Below, piece after piece: positions 55,985-64,000 of a stretch of 64,000 bases of DNA. How positions within the stretch are numbered: position 1 is the first letter of the stretch; the number at the start of each line of letters is the position of its first letter. The stretch covers positions 1,321,113 through 1,385,112 of the forward strand of contig JALRME010000008.1 in the NCBI GenBank assembly GCA_026120035.1. The letters are read 5' to 3'. Origin of the DNA: Coleophoma eucalyptorum (Eukaryota; Ascomycota; Leotiomycetes; Helotiales; Dermateaceae). The notes beneath the pieces were generated by a model. The model saw only the letters and a list, made by a program, of their open reading frames with translations, was not told the DNA's origin and did not search any database. A program made the translations under genes and the position numbers.

Positions 55985-57485
55985 CTACATGAAAGGTGGC
56001 GGTGTGTGGTAATTCTGATAGCAGAAGTATTTCATGGTTACTCTCCTATTTTGACTTCTTTGCGCTTCTCCATGTAACTCAACAAAGGACGCGAAAAAAC
56101 TACCTCTACTAATAGGATTCTTAATTTGCCTCAATTTTTCTGCTGCCCACCTAGCGTTATCCTTATCAAAACTTTCAACGCCATAGTAAACCAGCGGCCG
56201 GAGGTATCCTGGGTTAAGTCCTTGTTTGGCATAGACATTCCAATTGCCCTCAACGATATCTCGGATACCCTTCATAGCTTGCTTGGCTTCAGGCGAGGGA
56301 AGCAGAGGATCAGAAAGGATACGCCCAATAACAATAAACTCGACCAAGTAACTTGCTAAACAAATTCCAACCAGAGCAATAAGGGGCTCTGCAATTTTAC
56401 ACGAGAAGTTGTGACGAATTTCGCCGGGCTGTAATCGTAATAGGCCTGGTCGGACTTCCCAAAGGGAGTACAAATTAGCTTTTAAACTGGATAGGGCTTC
56501 TGCTGCCTCCTCCTGGTCCGTAGGTGTGACTCAGGACCGATGGTAGTGAGTTTCATCTGCCACTTGATTCGATATCCCCTGGAGTTTCAAATAAAAGTCG
56601 AAAATAGGAGTACTAATGCTATCATATAAGGCATCTTCGGGAGATACGTCGCTATTTAGTGCCAGCAGATTAGGCACTGTAATATTGTGGAAGAGGAGAT
56701 CGAAAATCGGTTCGGGCAATAAGCGTTGACAACCTCCGCGCTTAGATGCGGTGTCTAAGAACTGTAACCAGGCACCAATTCGTAATGATATAGACGATTT
56801 GTAATCTTCCTGTAACCAAGTCTCCAATCTTGTAATAAAAGCTCCGCTTAATACCTCGAAAGTTGGACCATCCTCGTTAGGGAGAGTGAGCCTAAATAAG
56901 CAAAGAAGGAAGGCGACAATAAGAATAATGTCAAAGTCAACAACATTATTGTTTAATATGGATCCGAACATAACAATGGCGGTTGAGTAGATTGACAATG
57001 CGTATGTCATCGCTAATCGGTCCGTTAGAGCTCTATATAAAGCCTCAAGCGCGACAATAGACTTGGCTACTATAGCGTCGTCTTTACCCAGCCCGGCAAT
57101 ATGAGCTTTGATTCTCCTCCAATTCATAGTATCGAAGGGTGAAAGGAAAGGAGAGTCCACCTCTTCAATAAAGTAAGGAAATGAACATTGTATTGGCACT
57201 CCAGCAGCCGCAGTCTTGTCAATATCCACAGTTAAACGAATAACCTGTGAAGCTTTTCCGTGTCGAGAAGACGAAAACTCTGAAATGTTCAGACCCATGT
57301 GACAGGAGTCATAGGCCCCTTAGTCATGGAACGATGTATGGATATCAACAGATGCTGGATGAAGATGGACATTTTGGGTGTCTGGCTGAATGTATGGTTG
57401 AATTTCGGGTTGGATGTCTGGTCGGATATCAGGCCATCTATCGGGCTGAGTGGCGTGTTGCACTTTCAAATAAGTTAAGAGTAAT
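55985..57485 (-). pseudogene. N-terminally truncated fungal transcription-factor relic
   Basis: One reading frame is coding-like from about 57485 to 55985 but is broken by TAA at 57320-57322 and TGA at 56531-56533. The C-terminal part resembles a Fungal_trans_2 regulator: ALEALYRALTDRLAMTYA, SLRIGAWLQFLDTASKRGG, LYSLWEVRPGLLRLQPGEIR, AEPLIALVGICLASYLVEF and NPGYLRPLVYYGVESFDKD. The N-terminal part has a PDIRPDIQPEIQPYIQPDTQ repeat (57375-57440). No zinc cluster exists upstream; module B homology begins at that point. A 51-nt in-frame intron (GTGGCA...CCAG) could hide the TGA, but not the TAA if translation starts upstream. A shortened protein from Met at 57298 remains possible. Confidence 0.72.
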
Positions 57486-57568
57486 AACGATAAGATAGCC
57501 TACAAATTACACGTTGCCATTCTATAAACCTGCCAGTGAAGACCTTAACGCAAGGAAGCTCCAAACTC

Positions 57569-58189
57569 TTAGACGCAATCCGTTATCGCAGTGCCACCAA
57601 CACAGATCAACCCGGGAACACATTCCCATGGTGGCACTCCACTAGCAGAACAATCGATAAACTGATGTTCCATTAGTCCCCACTGGTGAACAATTTGTAG
57701 TGCAGCCAGTCGAGTCGAAATAAGCACACTTACCTCAGAATAGCAATCTAATGCCGAATTCAGTGAAATACACCAGATAAAGCTCCAAACTCGCTTCCCA
57801 TACTTTGCAATGAGTGAGGCCCACTTCTTTCCAACCCTGACCACCTTAGGAATTAGGGAACGCTGTTGGGGCGACTCGTCTAGTGGCTCGTAAATATCGA
57901 CCTCATGGCCCTCGGCATCGTAGAATGTGACTGTCCAAAGTCTAGATTAGTAGTGATTTGACAATGGATAATCAAAATTCGACCAACCGTTGTTTTCGGT
58001 TTCCAAGAGACATCCTTCATAAACGCCATTGTCCCAGAGTTCAATTTTGTGCGTGCCATTAGGGAAGGTGATTGCTTTGGGTGATTGATTTGCGGTAGCT
58101 CTTTCAACAAGAGCGTAATCTCTTGCATCGATGGATAGAGCCTGCACAAAGGCAGTGAAAGCCAAAAAAATAGTAATAATGAGCTTCAT
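57569..58189 (-). CDS. Small secreted protein, copy B
   Basis: Three exons, complement of 57988-58189, 57734-57930 and 57569-57661, give 163 aa; introns of 57 and 72 nt sit exactly where those of copy A do. Signal peptide MKLIITIFLAFTAFVQALS. Conserved blocks are FPNGTHKIELWDNGVYEG, VTFYDAEGHEVDI, RVWSFIWCISLNSALDC and FIDCSASGVPPWEC. It differs from copy A by an insertion of several residues after the PLDE region, a cysteine after EG (GCLLE), and a different C-terminus (GGTAITDCV). Shared exon structure and promoter (ATATAAATAC near 58306) show a common origin. Unknown family; candidate effector-like protein. Confidence 0.82.
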
Positions 58190-59718
58190 GATGTTTGTTA
58201 TGGAAATCAGTTATTGTGGAGTCTGTATAGGTGGTTTTGTATAAGTAAGACAAGTGCTCAGCTCTGCTTTGATACTGAGGGATGCCGTTACAGAGAGAAC
58301 AACAGAGTATTTATATTCATATATAGAGCACCACGTTGAACCCCCTTATCAAATTTAAAGCCACATTGCCGTAGAATACTATAGCTCAATATTTTAACCC
58401 TTCAAAGCCACTTTACAGCCTTCAAGGTCTGATCTAGACATTAGCTTATTCGTTGATGCGGAGTATTTCTTCGACGGAGAACTATACTTAGTGAAACAGG
58501 CTGAATATTTGCCAAGGATTCAGTAAGGATTGGCCAGTAACTTTGATCCAAACGGCTCCTTTCTTGGCGGTAGTAAGCAAAGTAAGTTAAGTAGTTGGGT
58601 TTGTCCGTAAGCATAACGTGACAATCAGATGATATAAGATACATGGCAATGCAAGGAATTGCACCTTAAAAAACTGGTTGGCGGAATTCTATCGCATCTA
58701 GTAAAAATGATTGTTGTAGCTGCCTCCTTGAAGGACTATGGTTGGTCCTTGGTTTCGGCAATGTAGAGTTACAAGGCATACGCTAAATCCTAAAATGGCG
58801 AAAATTTATGAGAGGCCTAGGGCAAGGTATTCGAGAAATCTAGGCGCACTTGGCAAGATGTTAAAATCGAATTCTTCTAAACAGGAGTTGATATCACATG
58901 GTCTGTACATTCCACAAAACCATTTAACTTGAATACTTTTAGAAGCACAATTGGACTATCCATAATAGATTTAGTTGATATATGCCGGGATTTATTATAC
59001 GGTTTTTGTCCACGGTTTAGATGCCTAAAGAACTCTGAGCAAGCTGATAAAATTGCATTATGCAAGGCATAAACAGCATCTGGTCTGGATGGGCCTGGTC
59101 TGAGTGGTCATGGTCTAGATGGGAGAAGACTGAGCAACAGTAATCAAGAGAAGTAATCAAGATGATACCGGGGATTAGCTTGGGCTAAATAATTTCATGA
59201 AACTCAGCGAATAGCTGCGTTCTTAATATGTGTCTTCTGAGATATACAGTTACGGCTATTTCAAGAATTATTTCATTTATTAGTAACTTAACAAAACCCT
59301 TGTATGTTTTACCAGCTGCTTCGATTCTGGAGATGTCTATCTCATTGAATAAATTCATGACCCTTGATCACTACTAAGGTCTCGTCATAGGTCTATCGGC
59401 CCCTGAAGAGGTATTAAACAAAGAAATGTATTCATAGCAATACTATATGTAAGAGGAAAGGTATTATGACTCTTCTGTTCCAAGTAGACTTATTAGTCGA
59501 TCTTTGGATTTAGGGGTATCCCCCCAAGTCTTTCATTCCTGCACCGTACTAGGGTATAACATCCTATACCTTACGATGCATGCTAACTGCGCAATAAAAA
59601 GTTTACAAATTCTTTTAGTTAAATTTTCATATTAAAATATCAACTACAAGGATTTTACAAAATAGAATCAAAAAAATTTTACTCTAAATTTTCCATAACG
59701 TTAACCATTGGTTAGCAT
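58190..59718. other. Module B intergenic region
   Basis: Aligned in parts with the module A intergenic region (see 50585-51903). The half nearest the transporter (59060-59718) is AT-rich and unaligned by eye. No gene recognised. Confidence 0.55.
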
Positions 59719-61814
59719 TCATATACCAACCAAAACTTCCATTATCATGATCTTAAAAGACCATAGTACCGATTTCGGAGGCATGACATCAGTTGTTGAG
59801 AATTTCCACGCCGGTACCTTCTTCTCGAACAGAAGATCCAGCTCTGCATCAGTCCTGTCCTTTGTCTCCGGTAGAATGTAGTGGGTAGCCAGCACTCCGA
59901 GCACGCCCAGGCCGGCCCAGAAAAATCCATCCTTCGCACCCCATCCCCAGGCTGAAGAGTTCATCATGTATAAACACAGAATGCTTAGAGGGATGTTGAT
60001 AACAGAATAGACAAAGCGGCCGACTGGAACACTCTTGCTTCGGAGGAGAGTTGAAGGGATCTCGGGAACCAAAGCGAAGACGACAGGTTCCATACAGACA
60101 CAGCTAAAAAAGGCATTCACGACGAGAAGAGCTGCAATCGTCCAGATAAAGCTATTGTTGTTTGGTTGAGTGCCGAGTCCACCAATGATAAAGAATGTAA
60201 TGGTATTAACGTAAACACCACAGAGGAAAAGAGTGCGCCTCCCAACATAAGGCATTATAAACCACTGTACAGCATCCTCGTTAGTAATAACATACCAAAG
60301 GGAATTAAGTGAAGAGGATAACGTACTGCGATGATAGTTCCTAGGAAGCTAATCACGAAAGTGACGATCAACATATCATAGGCGATTGATGCAGACAAAC
60401 CAGCCTCCTCGAAGAAATAAGTCGCATAGCTTCGAAGAGTTGTACCACCGACGATCTGCATAGTGAACAGGAATATAACAATGATGGTCCGGCGAAGATT
60501 AGTGCCTTTGAAACAGGCAATATAGCTGATACTAGCGTCCATTTTGCGTTCATATTCCATGGTGAGCTGCATCAAAGCCGCGGTTTTGTCGATATGCTCG
60601 TCCCTTGCGTGTTCTCCCGATGCTAACTTTTTCAAGCTATGTTTCGCCTCATCGATACGACTATTTCGAATAAGCCACCAAGGAGACTCTGGGGCAAAGA
60701 AGACCGCAACGAAGACGGGAATTACCCAGAACCACCAGTGGATTGTAAGCAATGGAATCGGCTTGTTTATACGGGTACATACTGGACAGCGAAGGGAACA
60801 CGATATGCCCATGGGGCTTTCATATCAAGTACACCCCGAATCACACCACTGACTATGGTTTGTCCTAAAAACTTTAAATCGTTAGTCAAGTTCGGGTATA
60901 ACTGAGGCTGTAGATAACTGTTGAAGGTTGAGGATCTGAAAATGTGAGAACAATTGTGTATCTTTTTTCTTGAATTGAATTGGACTGACGAGCCACTCTT
61001 GGGACTGTAGCTCATACTAATATCTAGATTCTAGGGTGATCACGTCTGATGTTCTTCAGAACTGTCAAATATGTGTTTTAAGTCTGTTTTGCCCCTATCA
61101 CCTATAGGATGAACATCCTAGATCATGCCTGCATGATCCTTGTAGGTAACGTGACTCTTGTAGGTCAACAATAACTTACCCACATTGCTCCAACATAGCT
61201 CGATAAGATAGGACGTAGACATAGTGGCGCCACGTCTATAGCATATACGTGGGTGACAGTTTGAAATATACCAAGTGGAATTCCTGTGTAATATCGAAAC
61301 ATTGATTAGATGTCATAATGTGAGTATGAGGAGACGCCTTACCCATGATGATCTGTCCAACCTGAAGCGTGACTAAGCTTTTGGCGAAGAACTGGATAAA
61401 AACCAAGCCGGTCACAAGAATTAAAGTGACCATGGTCGTTTTGCGATAACCCAACCTATCGGTAAGATAACCGGCGAGGAAAAGACCGAAAAGTGACCCG
61501 ACAGTTGAGCCATTGTTGAGACCTGATTGCCATGCGGCTGAAACCTGGTAGCCGCCATTGGGTTGAAGCGTACCGTAAGCTTTTTGGAAAGCCGGTTGGG
61601 CAAAGAGAGAGTTCATGATATGGTAATCATAGCCATCCATAATTGCGGTACATGAAATAATAACACTCCATGCAACAGCTTTCGGGTAAAGTCTGATAGC
61701 TTGCGGGATGGTGAGCTCGTGATCTCTCTGAGTCGCCTCCACTGCTTCGGTCATAAGCTCTCGCTCGGTCAATTGAGGCTTTCCAGCCTCTTTGGAAATT
61801 GGAGGCGCCTCCAT
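59719..61814 (-). CDS. MFS sugar-type transporter, copy B (one non-canonical splice site)
   Basis: Proposed exons are complement of 61343-61814, 61180-61283, 60783-60871, about 60327-60738 and 59719-60264, for about 540 aa. Motifs are AIMDGYDYHIMNSLFAQPAF, GYLTDRLGYRKTTM, APLCLRPILSSYVGAMW, APYRVPFAVQ-like AYRVPFAVQ, APESPWWLIRNSRIDEA, MPYVGRRTLFLCG and LPETKDRTDAELDLLFEKK. The intron at 61179-60872 is unusually long (308 nt). The following intron has a perfect donor (GTATGT at 60782), but the position where the reading resumes (before WWFWVIP, 60737) is preceded by CCAC rather than an AG. So either splicing is non-canonical or the gene is disabled. Sugar-porter function is otherwise well supported. 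Confidence 0.7.
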
Positions 61815-63007
61815 AATGAAGCCGTTTTTGTGCGTGAACTATGAAAGCAGCAGTGGGTTATCTGGCAAGTTCAAAAATGTTGGTGATATAAGTTGAATGC
61901 AGACATTTATATTCTAGTCTCCCATTGAAGCCTTTCATACTTCTATATCTGTACAGCTCGCATGGTCTATAGGATGGCCAATCGCGGATCGCTTTTCTTT
62001 CACGGGTTACAGAAATGGTCGATGAAGTTGTATACTGTGGTGCGATTTCGAACTTACTCCTCAGACTGGTAAATTTCCAGAGGTTGTGATGGTTAGCCAC
62101 GTGGGCTTGATACATTCGATTAGCTTTGGACTTCACAGTTAACTTTGGAGCTCCTTCGCTTATAATGGAGTCGTCTTACAAGGACATACCGTTGTCTCTT
62201 CGCTTATAGTGGACTCCTTCGGCAAGAGAGGATCACTCTACGTTTCTGAAGGACCTCTGGTTGGCTGTTCTCATGTAACTAAGCTAACGTGATTTTGACT
62301 GCAACCGAGCCGCAAGCCAGCAACCTGAACAGAGGAGGTGAGTCTTGGGGTTGCGTTGACTTGCCGGGATGGGTTGTCAAAACTTAAGCGGCTGCGTTCA
62401 GATCGCGATGTGAGTTGGAGATACGGCAATGGCTAGAAAAGTGCGGCCGATACCGTACCCATGAAAATTTGTTATTGACCTCGATTCGAGCATTTCTACA
62501 CATGGTAACCAAGTATAGCATTACTAGGTATGTGATCAATGCTCGAGTAGCTCAACATTACCATCCACTTATCGCTTACTGTGGGCATCTCGGCAAAGAT
62601 GGGGGGTTTACCTGCTTACAGGGGGGTAAGTACGTGCCAGGAGCTTGCTCGGAACGAACAGGCGAGCTATGTATCGTATCGACGACAGCTTTTGTACAGG
62701 ATAATCGTAGCTTCATTACTATTCCTTTCTTAATCCTCCACCTCCCCAATAATATCCTCGCTCCACTATATGGCAGTATGGGGCATCTTTCTCATTTATG
62801 GAGCGAGGTTGTCGCTAGATTCGCCGTGTGGAAGGCAATCGTTCCTCCACTAACGCTAAGTGAGACCCATTAAAACCACTAGGCTAGATGGTTATCCCCC
62901 AGGGCTATTTAACGGCTCCTGCTGACATCGTGTCGACACCTACTCAAGCCGTGTTATCTACTCTATGTCATTGCCCACGCACAGAAAAGCACTTTAAAAA
63001 ATGGGTA
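61815..63007. other. Intergenic region
   Basis: Contains a paired CTTCGCTTATARTGGA word near 62157 and 62200. A 152-codon frame at 62415-62873 has no recognisable domain and is not called. The transposon begins near 63008. Confidence 0.45.
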
Positions 63008-64000
63008 ACGTGGTTTATCAGTACCCCGGTCATATCAGTACCCCGATCACTTTTCGCGTTTTCTGCACTCCCTAGCTTTAACACACGTTAGTTTAACAAT
63101 ATAACATGTCTATTCATACTCAAGAAGCTAGAATTATCTTAGCTATCGAGGCTATTCGTACGACGAAAAAGCTAAGTCGTCGAAAGGTAGCAACGATCTA
63201 CAACGTACCTTATTCTATACTAACTAATAGAATGAACGGTTGTACGAATCTTTCTGAACGGCGACCAGCTGCCTAAAAACTAACTAAGCTTGAAGAGGAA
63301 GTTATTAGTCAATATATACTTAACCTAGATTCAAGAGGATTTACACCTCGATTAGCTAGTGTTAAAGATATGGCTAATTATCTCCTCGAAACGCGTCGAG
63401 GGAAGCGCGTCGGTAAGCTCTAGGCTTATCGTTTCGTACGACGACGTCTAGAACTAAAGACGTGTTTCAATCGTGTCTATGACTTCCAAAGGGCCTTATG
63501 CGAAGATCCTATACTTATTAGAGGGTGGTTTAAGCTCGTACGAAACATAAGGACGAAATATAGAGTCTTAGATTGCGATTTCTATAACTTCGACGAGATA
63601 GGGTTTATAATAGACGTAATCTATCCTAGAATGATAGTTATATGCTTCGATCGATATAGCCGAGGTAAGGTAGTTCAGCCTAGTAATTATGAATGGGCTA
63701 TAGCGATTGTGTGTATTAATAGTAAGGGTAGAAGTATACCTCTATTTCTGGTCGTATAGGGGATTAATTACCTCGTAAATTGGTATACTGAAAGTGGTCT
63801 ACCGTACGACTGGGCTATTAAACCAATAAGTAATAGATGGACGGATAATAAGATAGGTCTCGAATGGTTAAAGTACTTCGATAAGCATACTGCTCGTACG
63901 GCAAAGGGTCCCTATCGGATATTAGTTCTCGACGGCCACGAGAGCTATAATTCGGCTGTATTTCAAGTATATTATAAGTCTAATAACATTATACCTCTTT
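63008..64000 (+). mobile_element. pogo/Fot1-like DNA transposon, 5' part, degenerate
   Basis: From the ATG at 63106 one frame runs to the window end, interrupted by TAA at 63274-63276, TAG at 63421-63423 and TAG at 63757-63759. Conceptual translation shows an N-terminal helix-turn-helix (RKVATIYNVPYSILTNRM), a CENP-B-like second DNA-binding part, and the DDE core: YNFDEIGF (first Asp at about 63592), YEWAIAIVCINSKGRSIPLF and ILVLDGHESYNSA (second Asp at about 63931). The third acidic residue lies beyond the window. Upstream, ATCAGTACCCCGGTCA and ATCAGTACCCCGATCA (63017 and 63034) look like terminal or subterminal repeats. The stops fit C-to-T/G-to-A mutation such as RIP. The element is inactive. 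Confidence 0.85.

Noticed and set aside
56531..56580. 51-nt in-frame intron removing the TGA in the regulator relic
   Set aside because: Possible, but the donor GTGGCA is poor, and a second in-frame stop (57320-57322) remains unexplained; kept only as an alternative.
60739..60782. AT-AC (U12-type) intron in transporter copy B
   Set aside because: The donor is a perfect U2-type GTATGT in the right phase; an AT-AC reading would shift the frame.
62415..62873. 152-codon plus-strand frame
   Set aside because: No homology I recognise, atypical composition and no splice continuation; likely chance in an intergenic region beside a transposon.

Overview
The window is nuclear DNA of a filamentous ascomycete (Pezizomycotina). 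The evidence is many short introns (about 43-78 nt, GTnnGn...YAG), three HET-domain proteins, at least four Zn2Cys6-type regulators, Dal5-, DHA1- and sugar-type MFS carriers, an RTA1-like protein and a degenerate pogo/Fot1 transposon. Leotiomycetes is my best guess, but that is only an impression from gene content. Gene models were spliced by hand from reading frames; splice sites are inferred, not confirmed by transcripts.

Layout: (1) 1-15 kb holds a HET protein, a Zn2Cys6 regulator, a conserved fungal protein of unknown function, an RTA1-like membrane protein, a second HET protein and a two-TM stalk protein. (2) 15-17.1 kb holds minisatellite DNA and the decayed remains of a 4-coumarate-CoA-ligase-like gene. 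(3) 19.1-30.3 kb holds a UDP-glycosyltransferase, an 11-exon Zn2Cys6 regulator, a nucleoside hydrolase, an adenosine-deaminase-family enzyme and a Dal5-type permease. The last four look like a nucleoside salvage or catabolism cluster. The nucleoside hydrolase promoter and the divergent deaminase/permease promoter share an identical 15-bp GC-only motif in opposite orientations. (4) 30.8-39.1 kb holds a HET protein with a predicted membrane hairpin inside its HET region, then a DHA1-type transporter, a Zn2Cys6 regulator and an isochorismatase-like hydrolase. CCGG-RA-CCGG elements occur upstream of both the transporter and the hydrolase. (5) 40.2-49 kb holds an alpha-glucoside/sugar-type permease, a regulator with only half a zinc cluster, a GNAT-like acetyltransferase and an intracellular GH31 glycosidase, a plausible oligosaccharide-utilisation cluster.

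(6) 50-62 kb is a segmental duplication. Two modules, each an MFS sugar-type transporter plus a small secreted protein (modules about 49.9-53.7 kb and 57.5-61.8 kb), flank a bisphosphate-nucleotidase gene and an N-terminally truncated, nonsense-mutated regulator relic. Both secreted-protein copies are intact. Transporter copy A carries two single-base deletions and a lost splice donor; copy B lacks a canonical acceptor at one intron. (7) 63.0-64 kb holds the 5' part of a pogo/Fot1-like transposon with three in-frame stops, running off the window.

The most interesting material is the nucleoside cluster with its shared motif and its deaminase with a non-canonical active site, and the duplicated secreted-protein/transporter module.
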